DNA from: UBA11524 sp051886675
GTDB lineage: Bacteria; Bacillota; Clostridia; Christensenellales; Aristaeellaceae
Direction: 5' to 3'
Assembly: GCA_051886675.1 (NCBI GenBank)
Contig: JBJEYH010000239.1
Coordinates: 1 to 15,979, forward strand
Length of the DNA: 15,979 nt
Shown: positions 6,732 to 14,205 of the stretch, one piece after another
Numbering within the stretch: position 1 is the first letter of the stretch
Layout of the letters: every line of letters begins with the position of its first letter
Notes under the pieces: model-generated
The model's database searches: none
The model's input: only the letters and a program-made list of their open reading frames with translations
What the model was told of the DNA's origin: nothing
Program-made: the position numbers and the translations under genes

Positions 6732-7664
6732 CCAGCCGAGCCGGGGAACCCGCGTCCCCCGTCAGCCGAAGCGGTTGCCAGCCGAAGCCCGCGATCACCG
6801 GTGTCCCCGCCGATGCCGTTCCCGGCTTCCGGCCCGGGGGAGGGTTCGGCCACCGCTTCCCCCTGAAAGGCCGCCCAGCCGGAGAGGAACCCGCGTCCCC
6901 GTCAGCCGATGCCGATGCCGTTCCCGGCTTCCGGCCCGGGGGAGGGTGTCGGCCACCGCTGTCCCTGAAAGACCGCCCTGCCAGAGAGGAACCCGCGCGC
7001 CTCATCAGCCGATGCCGCTGCCAGCCGAAACCCGCGATCACCGGTGTCCCCGCCGCTGCCGTTCCCGGCTTCCGGCCCGGGGGAGGGTGCCGGTCACCGC
7101 TGCCCCCTGAAAGGCCGCCCCGCCAGAGAGGAAACCGCGTCCCCCGTCAGCCGAAGCGGTTGCCAGCCGAAGCCCGCGATCACCGGTGTCCCCGCCGATG
7201 CCGTTCCCGGCTTCCGGCCCGGGGGAGGGTTCGGCCACCGCTTCCCCCTGAAAGGCCGCCCAGCCCGAGAGGAACCCGCGTCCTCGTCAGCCGGAGCGAT
7301 TGCCAGCCGAAGCCCGCGATCACCGGAGTCCCCGCCGCTGCCGTTCCCGGCTTCCGTCCCGGGGAAGGGTGCCGGCTACCGCTGACCCCTGAAAGACCGC
7401 CCCGCCAGAGAGGAAACCGCGTCCCCCGTCAGCCGAAGCGGTTGCCAGCCGAAGCCCGTAATCACCGGAGTCCCCGCCGCTGCCGTTCCCGGCTTCCGGC
7501 CCGGGGGAGGGGGACGGCCACCGCTGACCCCTGAAAGACCGACCAGCCCGAGAGGAATCCGCACCCCCCGTCAGCCGATGCCGCTGCCGTTCCCGGCTTC
7601 CGGCCCGGGGGAGGGTGCCGGACACCGCTGACCCCGGCCAATCACCCCGCCGGAGAAACCCGCG
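6732..7664. repeat. seven-copy GC-rich tandem repeat, unit about 141 bp
   Basis: A core beginning GTTCCCGGCTTCC recurs at 6818, 6920, 7061, 7203, 7343, 7485 and 7589. Spacings are 102, 141, 142, 140, 142 and 104 bp; the two short units lack a segment of about 38 bp. Copies are similar but not identical. Because spacings vary by single bases, no reading frame on either strand is kept from unit to unit, so the open frames here are not a repeat protein. The array fills almost the whole gap between the MATE and M56 genes and stops a few bases from the M56 stop codon. Being downstream of M56, it would be transcribed as a long 3' region. Confidence 0.88.
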
Positions 7665-7670
7665 CTTTCC

Positions 7671-10229
7671 TCACCCGTTCCCGTCCGACGGCCCCCATAC
7701 CTGCAGGATGTCGCCCGTGCCGTCGCTGAGCGTCAGCTCGTAGCCGAAGCCCGGGCTCGCCGGATCCGCCGCGTCCACCTGCCACACGCCCTCGCCGCCT
7801 TCCTCGCGATAGCCCAGCTCGACCTGCGCATCCGCGAATGCCCCCGGCTCCTGCCCGAACTGGTGGCAGATCGCCTCCAGGGCGATGGTCAGGATTTCCG
7901 CCGGCTCCCTTGCGCCCTCGGGCGGCGCGGTGAAGCTCCGGTAGACGCTGTGCTTCAGCAGCACGTTCACCCGGATCTCCTCCCCGGCCACCGTCAGCAC
8001 ATGGGCTTCGTACACCGGATCCGGCTCGAAGGCCTCCTCCGTTGCCCGCCGGGCCATGGCCTCCTCCGATACGTAGAAGGCGATGGCTTCCCCGTCCGCC
8101 GTGCCCCGCACCAGCGTCAGCTGCTCCGGCACCGCGCCCCGCCGCGCATAGCCCTCGCCGCTCAGGGTGATCGTCCGGATCGCCTGCACCTCCATGGCCG
8201 CGCCGCCGTCCCGGGCGCGCACCATCCACTGCCCGCCGATCAGCTGATACCAGCCGTCCGTTTCGCCCAGGACGATGCTTCTCCCGTCCGGCGAAGCCTC
8301 CGGCGGGGCGTTGGGGATGACCTCCGCGCCGCTGACCTGCCCCGTCGCCGGGTCGAAGCTCAGCCGCTGCGCTTCCGCCAGCCCGTCCCCCTCGGGATAC
8401 AGCGCCGCCACGCCCTCCAGCGCGCCCGCCTCATCCAGCCGAAGCCCCCGGAGCAGCACCGCGCCCGATCCGCTGGCCGAAAGCCAGTCCTGCATGGCGT
8501 ACCAGGCCTTCTCCGGCCACAGGGCTGAGCCCCGCGCCAGCGTCAGCGGCTCCAGGGCCATGATCGCCAGATCCGAGCCCCGCAGGGTGAAGCTGTACTC
8601 CCTGCCGCCCAAGTCCGCCCTGCCGGTCAGGTACACCCCGCCGTCGATGGCCACTGCGCCGTTCAGACGCACGCTGTCCGCCGTGGATGCCTGCATGAAC
8701 AGCTCCGCCGCCATGCCCAGACTGCTGGCCAGCGCCTCATCGGTGTTGTCCGGGAGCGCCTCCTGCCAGGGCTGCTCCGCCTTGAAGTCCAGATAGCTGG
8801 TGGCGTAGGATATCAGGCAGCCCGCGTCGTCCATGAGCAGAAAGTGGGCGGTGCCGTTGGGCGTGACGCCCGTGACGTACCAGCCCTCCGGCGCGGCGAG
8901 GGCGAAGGCGTCCGCGGGCAGCGCGCCCTGCCCCATGTCCGGGCTGTGCCACAAGAGCAGGCAGCCCATGTACCGGGCGGCCATGGTCAGCGCGTCCTCC
9001 GGGGAGGCGATGGGCTGACGCGCCAGGGTCATGCCCGGATAGCGGTCCTGCGCCAGGGCCAGGGTATCCGGCAGCTGCTGATACACCGGGGCCGTCTGCG
9101 TGACGGGCACGGCGGTTTCCCGGGTGGCGAAGGCCATCAGCAGCGCGGCGGCGCACGCCAGCGCGAAGATCCCGCAGGCCCACCGGCGCACCCGCGGGCT
9201 GTGGAGAATCCCCGCGACGCGCATTTTCAGCCGCCGTCCGCTGACCGTCATGCCCGTGGCGGCCACCGTAAGCCCCGGCGTGCAGCGGCGGGCCGCGGCG
9301 TTCACCAGCAGCCGGGCGTAGGCCTGACGGCCCTCCTCGTCCAGATGCCGCGCCACGCGGTCGTCGCAGGCCAGCTCGCAGTCCGTGCGGCAGGCACGGG
9401 CGCCCACCCATACCAGCGGGTTGAACCACTGCACCGCGCAGCACAGGTTCCGCACCAGCGCCCAGACGTTGTCCCGGGCCTGATGATGGGCCAGCTCGTG
9501 CATCAGCGCCAGAGGAACGTCCTCCGCCCGCATGGTCAGGGGCAGGGCGATCCACGGGCGGATCACCCCCACCAGGCACGCCCCCGGCAGAGGATCCGCC
9601 TGATACACCGGAAGGGGCTTCATCCCCAGCCGCCCGCAGACCTCCAGCCAGGCCGCCCGCTGCGTCTCCGGCAGCTCGCCCACCCGGGCGCGCTTCATCC
9701 GGCGCAGGAAGGCCGCGTTCCGCCACAGCATCCATCCGGCCACTCCCGCAGCCCCCGCCAGATACATGAGCAGAATCCACTTGCCCGTCCAGCCGTAGGC
9801 GGTGTACAGCCCCAGCGCCTGCACCATCCGGCCCGCCGACGCCACCGCCCCCGCTTCCCCGCCCCCATCGGCGGACTGCTCCATCATCGTTTCCCCCAGG
9901 GTGATGGCCGCGTCCTGAAACCGCACGCGCACCTGATCCGCCACCGGCCGCGCCTGGGCGTCCTGGGAGTAGGTGGGGCGCAGTTCGTTCATGACGGGAT
10001 TGGGCAGCGCGATGGGCGCCAGCAGCCGCACCGCCACCAGCAGCCAGGCCGCGTATATCACCCCGCTGCCGATCTGCCTGCGCAGCAGCCGCCGCACCGC
10101 CAGCAGCAGCAGGATCATCAGCCCGCCGAAAAGCGCCGCCTCCAGCAGATAGTTGAACACCGTGATCGTCCGGATCGGAAACCCCCTGTGACTGGCCAGA
10201 AACCCATACACCCTGTCCGGTAACGTCAT
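7671..10229 (-). CDS. M56/BlaR1-like membrane metalloprotease with a large C-terminal sensor-like region
   Basis: ATG at 10229-10227 with GGGAGG (plus 10238-10243) 8 nt upstream; 852 residues. M56 proteins such as BlaR1 and MecR1 sense an outside signal and then cut a cytoplasmic repressor. Seen here: hydrophobic segments near 27-46, 54-76, 149-172 and 350-368; the zinc motif HELAHH at 244-249; and the third-ligand stretch CELACDD at 284-290. About 480 residues follow the last helix, presumably outside the cell. BlaR1 is nearer 600 residues and ends in a penicillin-binding domain. I see no clear SxxK/KTG set here, so the ligand is probably not a beta-lactam. No BlaI/MecI repressor gene is in the window. 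It lies 91 bp after msrA, with no terminator seen between them. Confidence 0.85.
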   Translation of the reverse strand: MTLPDRVYGFLASHRGFPIRTITVFNYLLEAALFGGLMILLLLAVRRLLRRQIGSGVIYAAWLLVAVRLLAPIALPNPVMNELRPTYSQDAQARPVADQVRVRFQDAAITLGETMMEQSADGGGEAGAVASAGRMVQALGLYTAYGWTGKWILLMYLAGAAGVAGWMLWRNAAFLRRMKRARVGELPETQRAAWLEVCGRLGMKPLPVYQADPLPGACLVGVIRPWIALPLTMRAEDVPLALMHELAHHQARDNVWALVRNLCCAVQWFNPLVWVGARACRTDCELACDDRVARHLDEEGRQAYARLLVNAAARRCTPGLTVAATGMTVSGRRLKMRVAGILHSPRVRRWACGIFALACAAALLMAFATRETAVPVTQTAPVYQQLPDTLALAQDRYPGMTLARQPIASPEDALTMAARYMGCLLLWHSPDMGQGALPADAFALAAPEGWYVTGVTPNGTAHFLLMDDAGCLISYATSYLDFKAEQPWQEALPDNTDEALASSLGMAAELFMQASTADSVRLNGAVAIDGGVYLTGRADLGGREYSFTLRGSDLAIMALEPLTLARGSALWPEKAWYAMQDWLSASGSGAVLLRGLRLDEAGALEGVAALYPEGDGLAEAQRLSFDPATGQVSGAEVIPNAPPEASPDGRSIVLGETDGWYQLIGGQWMVRARDGGAAMEVQAIRTITLSGEGYARRGAVPEQLTLVRGTADGEAIAFYVSEEAMARRATEEAFEPDPVYEAHVLTVAGEEIRVNVLLKHSVYRSFTAPPEGAREPAEILTIALEAICHQFGQEPGAFADAQVELGYREEGGEGVWQVDAADPASPGFGYELTLSDGTGDILQVWGPSDGNG

Positions 10230-10320
10230 TCCCCTGTCCTCCCGCAGCAGTTTCTCTGCCTATGGAACGCAGAAGAAGTCCCTTTCCATGCGGATCGGGT
10301 AGACAAATGTGAAACTTTTT

Positions 10321-10827
10321 TCAGCCCTGCTCCTTCACCCAGCGGATCATGGCCCAGGGCACGTGGCAGTAGCCGCCGGGGTTCTTGTCCAGATACCGCT
10401 GATGCGCCTCCTCCGCGGGGTAGAAGCACGCAAGCGGCCCCCGCTCCACCGCCAGGGGCTGCCCCACCTGCGCCTCCAGCGCGGCAAGGGCCGCGTCCAC
10501 CACGGGCGCGTCGGCCTCGTCCGTCCAGTAGATCCCCGTGCGGTACTGATGCCCCACGTCCTCGCCCTGCCGGTCCACGCTCACCGGGTCGATGATCCGC
10601 ACAAACAGCGACAGCAGCCGCTCCAGCGGCAGCACGTCCCCGTCGTACGCCACCCGGACGGTCTCGGCATGGCCGGTGTCCCCGTGCTTCACCTGCGCGT
10701 AGCTGGGCGCAGGGACGCTCCCGTTGGCAAAGCCAACCTCCGTCTCCACCACGCCCCGGATGCTGCCCACGTACTTCTCCACGCCCCAGTAGCAGCCTCC
10801 CGCCAGATAGATGGTTTTCCTGTTCAT
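10321..10827 (-). CDS. msrA: peptide-methionine (S)-S-oxide reductase
   Basis: The product has 168 residues, normal for a single-domain MsrA. The enzyme reduces the S form of methionine sulfoxide in proteins and free methionine, repairing oxidative damage in the cytoplasm. The catalytic Cys12 is in GGCYWGVE (usually GCFWG; Tyr for Phe is a mild change). HAETVRV and GHQYRTGIYW are the other family motifs. The start at 10827 has AAGGAGG (plus 10834-10840) 6 nt upstream. It follows the GNAT gene by 55 nt in the same direction, so it is probably the fourth gene of the redox operon that begins at 12843. No MsrB domain or gene is nearby. Confidence 0.95.
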   Translation of the reverse strand: MNRKTIYLAGGCYWGVEKYVGSIRGVVETEVGFANGSVPAPSYAQVKHGDTGHAETVRVAYDGDVLPLERLLSLFVRIIDPVSVDRQGEDVGHQYRTGIYWTDEADAPVVDAALAALEAQVGQPLAVERGPLACFYPAEEAHQRYLDKNPGGYCHVPWAMIRWVKEQG

Positions 10828-10882
10828 GTTGCTCCTCCTTATGGCCGGCGTACCCCGCGGGGCCGCCGTATCCCGCGGCGCC

Positions 10883-11359
10883 TCAGGGCTGCGCGGATCC
10901 CCCGGACAGCCCTTCCGCCAGCGGCAGCGTCATGGCCTCGCCGCGCTCCCGGAAGCCCAGGGCCCGGTACAGCGGGCGTCCGGCCGGCGTGGCGTCCAGG
11001 GCGATTTCCGTCGCGCCCCTCTGCCGGGCTTCGCCGATCAGCGCGGTCACCAGCGTCCGGGCGATCCCCCGGCGGCGGAAGGCCGGCACGGTATACACGT
11101 TCATCAGGTGCGCCCGAAGCCCCGTGGGATGCTCCGCCGTGGGCAGCACCCGCACAAAGCACAGCGTGGCGCATCCGGCGCAGACGTCCCCCGCCAGGGC
11201 CAGCAGGGTCAGCTGATCCCCCTCCCGCAGATAGCGCGCCGTCCGGGCCCGGAAATCCCCGGGCAGCGCGTCCCGGCCGGAGGCCTCCTTCATGCAGGCC
11301 TCCCGCAGATCCAGCGCGGCGGACAGCCTCGCCTCCGTCACCCGCTCGCAGCGGATCAC
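10883..11359 (-). CDS. GNAT-family N-acetyltransferase
   Basis: The product has 158 residues. The GNAT acetyl-CoA-binding motif is at about 89-104, VYTVPAFRRRGIARTL, with the R-R-x-G-I-A loop at 95-100. The family uses acetyl-CoA to acetylate amines on small molecules or proteins; the substrate here cannot be read from sequence. The start is GTG at 11359-11357, overlapping the nitroreductase stop codon (GTGA), which implies translational coupling. No strong ribosome binding site of its own is visible. It lies between the nitroreductase and msrA in the same operon. Confidence 0.88.
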   Translation of the reverse strand: MIRCERVTEARLSAALDLREACMKEASGRDALPGDFRARTARYLREGDQLTLLALAGDVCAGCATLCFVRVLPTAEHPTGLRAHLMNVYTVPAFRRRGIARTLVTALIGEARQRGATEIALDATPAGRPLYRALGFRERGEAMTLPLAEGLSGGSAQP

Positions 11360-12195
11360 AGGCCCTCGTCCTCCACAAACTGGTAGAAGGCCTTCTCCGC
11401 CGCCCGATCCTCCTCGCGCACCGTGCCCACCGGCGCGGTGTAGACCACGTATTCCTCCTCGCCGTCCAGGCCGAAGAGCCGGCAGGTTTCCTCATGGGAG
11501 AAGGCCGCCACGCCGCAGGTTCCCAGCCCCAGCCCCGTGCAGGCCAGGTACAGGTTCTGCCCCACATGCCCCGCGTCGATCATCGCCACCCGGTGGGCGT
11601 AGATACCGTAGCGCCACTCCGCCCGGTAGGCGGTCATCGCCCAGTAGAACACCACATTGGCCTTCCCGGCCCAGGTCTGCCCGCACAGGGTCGCCCCCGC
11701 CATGGCCGGCACGTCCTCCACCGGACGCAGGAACTCCAGCGCATGCTCCATGGGCAGATAGTGGTAGGCCCCCGGCCTCAGGCCCTCCACCCGCTGCACC
11801 AGCAGATACGTCTCAAACTCGTGCCGGGCGCCGCCGCAGGGCACCGTGCGGATGGTGGCGTACTTTTTCCCGCGGATGTCCTTGACCCCCTGCGTGGCCC
11901 ACAGCAGGAAGGACAGCTGATCAAGGCTCACGGCTTCCCGGGTGTACACCCGGGCGCTGCGCCGGTCGCGGATCAGGCTGACCAGATCGTTTCGCATGGG
12001 CAGGGCGGAAAAATCCCGCGTCAGGGGAATGTGGCTTTCCGCCGGGGTGACCGCCGCCTTGCACAGGGGCGGCTGGGGCAGACGCAGCTGCTGATCGGAT
12101 TCAAAGGCTTCCTCATAGGGATCGTCCTCCCGCGCGCCGCGGGTGAAGGCCCGGCCCTTCGCGATCAGCTCCTGCTGAAGCTGCTTGTCAAGCAT
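11356..12195 (-). CDS. SagB-type nitroreductase-family flavoenzyme
   Basis: The start is ATG at 12195-12193, with AAGGAGG nine nt upstream; the longer frame to 12228 has no such site. The product has 279 residues. Nitroreductase-fold marks are DRRSARVYTREAVSLDQLSFLLWATQGV, RTVPCGGARHEFETYLL (typical of the SagB subgroup) and GHVGQNLYLACTGLGLGTCG. These enzymes bind FMN. SagB proper oxidises azolines in thiazole/oxazole-modified peptides, but many stand-alone relatives have unknown roles. No precursor peptide, cyclodehydratase (SagC/SagD) or transporter for such a pathway lies beside it, so a general flavin-dependent redox role is more likely here. It is second in the operon, 42 nt after the DsbA-like gene. 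Confidence 0.87.
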   Translation of the reverse strand: MLDKQLQQELIAKGRAFTRGAREDDPYEEAFESDQQLRLPQPPLCKAAVTPAESHIPLTRDFSALPMRNDLVSLIRDRRSARVYTREAVSLDQLSFLLWATQGVKDIRGKKYATIRTVPCGGARHEFETYLLVQRVEGLRPGAYHYLPMEHALEFLRPVEDVPAMAGATLCGQTWAGKANVVFYWAMTAYRAEWRYGIYAHRVAMIDAGHVGQNLYLACTGLGLGTCGVAAFSHEETCRLFGLDGEEEYVVYTAPVGTVREEDRAAEKAFYQFVEDEGL

Positions 12196-12237
12196 GGTTG
12201 TGTTCCTCCTTCGCACTGTATCCCGCAAAATCAGGGC

Positions 12238-12843
12238 TCAGCCCTCTTCCGCCCGGCGGAGCAGCTCCGCCATCTCCTCCCGGGTGTAATGGCGGATGGG
12301 CGTCTCCACGCTGTTGATGAACATCGTCGGCACGTGATCCGGATGGAAGATGCGCAGCACCGTATTCTCCATTTCCTGCATGGTCTTGGTGTAGAAGCCC
12401 GTCCGCAGCTTGTGCGCCACGTCGGCCGCGTCCAGACCCACCGCCTCGGCCTCCGCCGTCAGCACCCCGATGTCCCCGATGTCCTTCTCCTCCAGGAAGT
12501 AGGCCCGGTACATCCGCTCGCTCCAGTCGTCGCCCAGATCCAGCGTGCAGGCGTGCAGCCACGCCTCGAAGGCCAGACGCGTGTACGGCCGCGGGCAGAC
12601 GTTGGGCGGCAGCTTCATGGGCAGCCCCAGCTCCTGACAGGATTTCTCCAGCGTCTTCCAGCGGGTCCTGCGCTTTTCGTCGTGGCAGGTGTCCACACGG
12701 GGCGCGGGCTCCCTGGTCAGCTCGTAGGGCAGGGTGGTGACCACGGCGCGGATCCCCGTCTCCTGCATGGCCTGACGCAGCGCCTCCCGCGCCACCAGAC
12801 AGTAGGGACAGACAAAATCGGTGATGAAGGTGATCTGCAGCAT
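12238..12843 (-). CDS. DsbA/FrnE-like thioredoxin-fold oxidoreductase
   Basis: ATG at 12843-12841, with GAGGAGG 7 nt upstream; 201 residues. The thioredoxin-like active site CPYC is at 12-15, just after the first strand, and the cis-proline loop VPTMFIN is at 171-177. A helical insertion fills the middle, as in the DsbA/FrnE branch. There is no signal peptide, so it should act in the cytoplasm, like FrnE, in thiol-disulfide exchange, rather than as a periplasmic disulfide donor. It is first in a co-directional run with the nitroreductase, GNAT and msrA genes and has its own promoter at 12882-12909. Its partner protein is unknown. Confidence 0.9.
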   Translation of the reverse strand: MLQITFITDFVCPYCLVAREALRQAMQETGIRAVVTTLPYELTREPAPRVDTCHDEKRRTRWKTLEKSCQELGLPMKLPPNVCPRPYTRLAFEAWLHACTLDLGDDWSERMYRAYFLEEKDIGDIGVLTAEAEAVGLDAADVAHKLRTGFYTKTMQEMENTVLRIFHPDHVPTMFINSVETPIRHYTREEMAELLRRAEEG

Positions 12844-12881
12844 ACGCTTTCCTCCTCGCAATCGCGGATGGTTGTGCCTTC

Positions 12882-12909
12882 AGTATACCATCTCCCCCGC
12901 CGATTGCAA
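12882..12909 (-). promoter_or_regulatory. promoter of the DsbA-like/nitroreductase/GNAT/msrA operon
   Basis: On the minus strand, a -35 TTGCAA (12904-12909), a 16-bp spacer and an extended -10 TGGTATACT (hexamer at 12882-12887). Transcription would start near 12875, giving a leader of about 32 nt. Confidence 0.75.
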
Positions 12910-12942
12910 GAGCGTCCGTCCGGTCTTTGCGCCGGCAGCCCC

Positions 12943-12971
12943 TATGCAGGGGGCGGCGAACGTGGTATACT
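12943..12971 (+). promoter_or_regulatory. promoter of the divergent GNAT gene
   Basis: An extended -10 TGGTATACT (hexamer at 12966-12971) with only a weak -35 (TATGCA, 12943-12948). It faces away from the promoter at 12882-12909, so both units start from one intergenic region. Confidence 0.6.
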
Positions 12972-13061
12972 GTGCCCGTCCCCGGCGTGCCCGGATGCCA
13001 TGGCCCTGCATCCGGCCCGCGGGAGAGAAGGCGGCCTGACGCCGCGGCAGGGAGGAAGGCC

Positions 13062-13505
13062 ATGATCATCCGGCACATGCGCATGGAGGACTACGACGCG
13101 GTATACAGCCTGTGGCTGCACACCCCCGGCATGGGGCTGAACACCACCGATGACAGCCGGGAGGGCATCGCCCGGTTCCTTGCCCGGAACCCGTCCACCT
13201 GCCTGGTGGCGGAGGAGGCGGGTATCCTGCGGGGAGTCGTCATGGCCGGGCACGACGGCCGGCGGGGCTACATCTACCACACGGCCGTATCGCCGGAATA
13301 CCGCCGGCAGGGGATCGCCCGGCAGCTGGTGGAGGCCGCGCTCGCCGCCCTGGAAGGGGAGGGCATCCACAAGGCGGCGCTGGTGGCCTATCGGCGCAAC
13401 GAGACCGGCAACGCCTTCTGGGAAAGCCAGGGCTTCACCACCCGGGAGGATCTGGTGTACCGCAACCGGAACATCCATCCCCTGGAGCAGATAAGCCCCC
13501 TCTGA
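13062..13505 (+). CDS. GNAT-family N-acetyltransferase
   Basis: ATG at 13062 with GGAGG (13051-13055) 6 nt upstream; 147 residues. The open frame upstream to 12927 starts before the predicted transcript start and is not used. The GNAT acetyl-CoA motif is AVSPEYRRQGIARQLV at 75-90, followed by the typical ALVAYRRNETGNAFWESQGF end, where an Asn and the FWESQGF helix match the RimI-like fold. The substrate is unknown. It is a single gene, divergent from the redox operon, and it ends at a bidirectional terminator. Its leader of about 84 nt holds two hairpins (12991-12998/13008-13015 and 13031-13035/13041-13045). Confidence 0.92.
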   Translation: MIIRHMRMEDYDAVYSLWLHTPGMGLNTTDDSREGIARFLARNPSTCLVAEEAGILRGVVMAGHDGRRGYIYHTAVSPEYRRQGIARQLVEAALAALEGEGIHKAALVAYRRNETGNAFWESQGFTTREDLVYRNRNIHPLEQISPL

Positions 13506-13512
13506 GCCCGCG

Positions 13513-13550
13513 AAAAAAAGCCTCCGCACGGCGCGCATGCGGAGGCTTTT
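13513..13550. terminator. bidirectional terminator between GNAT and ABC permease genes
   Basis: A perfect stem (13516-13528 with 13538-13550) has seven A before it (13513-13519) and TTTT at its 3' end, so it works for the GNAT gene on + and the convergent permease gene on -. Confidence 0.93.
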
Positions 13551-13557
13551 CTTCAGC

Positions 13558-14205
13558 CTACAGATCCTGCCTGTCAAAGTCCCTTTCCGCCCTGCGGCAG
13601 GCCCTCAGGGTGAGCAGCGCCCACAGCGCCAGCCCCGCCAGAAGCGTCAGGAGCTTCTGCGGCAGATGCAGGGGGTCGGGGGTATCCAGCACGTCCCGCA
13701 CGAAGGGCACGGCATGGGCGCTGGCCTCCACCAGGCAGATCCACAGGAACACCGCGCTGCTCCCCCACAGAAACGCCGTGCCTACCTTCCGCACGTCCCG
13801 GTAGTACACCCGGAAGAACACCAGGTTGAACAGCCCCAGCTGCCCCAGCGCAAACCCGAACAGCGCGATGTTGGCATCCATGCCCACGGGGTTGGGATCG
13901 GGGATCAGCCGCTGGCGCAGGATCGCGAAGGGAATCGCCAGCAGCACCTGGGCCATTTCCAGCAGGGAGACCGTCAGAAGCCTCGCCCGGACAATGTCCC
14001 GCTTGGCCACCGGCAGCAGCATGGCGTAGAACACGTCCTGATTTTCCCGCCCGCTCAGGCAGGTGAAGAACACCGCCAGCCCCGTGTAGAAGAACGCCAC
14101 CAGGTACGGATACCCGGGAATCAGCAGCATCGCCGACAGCGCCAGAAACATGGGCGCGGTGGGGTGGAGCGAAAGGCGCAGCTCCTTGCGCAGCAGCAGC
14201 TTCAT
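13558..14205 (-). CDS. ABC-2-type transporter permease
   Basis: The product has 215 residues with about six hydrophobic segments. It starts MKLLLRKELRLS, a cytoplasmic amphipathic lead-in common in ABC-2 permeases paired with YtrB/EcsA-like ATPases, and has GRENQDVFYAMLLPVAKRD between helices two and three. The ATG at 14205 overlaps the ATPase stop (ATGA), and AAGGAGG lies in the end of the ATPase gene, so the two are made together. It forms the membrane half of the exporter; two copies probably pair with two ATPases. The cargo is unknown. Confidence 0.88.
   Translation of the reverse strand: MKLLLRKELRLSLHPTAPMFLALSAMLLIPGYPYLVAFFYTGLAVFFTCLSGRENQDVFYAMLLPVAKRDIVRARLLTVSLLEMAQVLLAIPFAILRQRLIPDPNPVGMDANIALFGFALGQLGLFNLVFFRVYYRDVRKVGTAFLWGSSAVFLWICLVEASAHAVPFVRDVLDTPDPLHLPQKLLTLLAGLALWALLTLRACRRAERDFDRQDL

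Noticed and set aside
6662..7534. 290-residue proline/arginine-rich frame in the 141-bp repeats
   Set aside because: The unit spacing is not a constant multiple of three, so the peptide repeat changes frame between units.
6732..7664. CRISPR array
   Set aside because: Units are about 141 bp and vary along their whole length; there is no short constant repeat with unique spacers and no cas gene nearby.
8844..10223. 459-residue plus-strand frame
   Set aside because: Antisense shadow of the M56 gene; no ribosome binding site and low-complexity composition.
10288..10320. BlaI/MecI-like operator or promoter upstream of the M56 gene
   Set aside because: GACAAATGTG resembles the TACA-NN-TGTA core but misses both outer bases. 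A TTCACA -35-like box has no acceptable -10 at the right distance.
11356..12843. Thiazole/oxazole-modified peptide (TOMM) biosynthesis cluster
   Set aside because: Only the SagB-type enzyme is present; no precursor peptide, cyclodehydratase or dedicated protease was found around it.
10309..13065. 918-residue open frame on the plus strand
   Set aside because: It crosses msrA, both middle operon genes and the DsbA-like gene in antisense, is rich in Arg/Pro/His and has no family match that I recognise.
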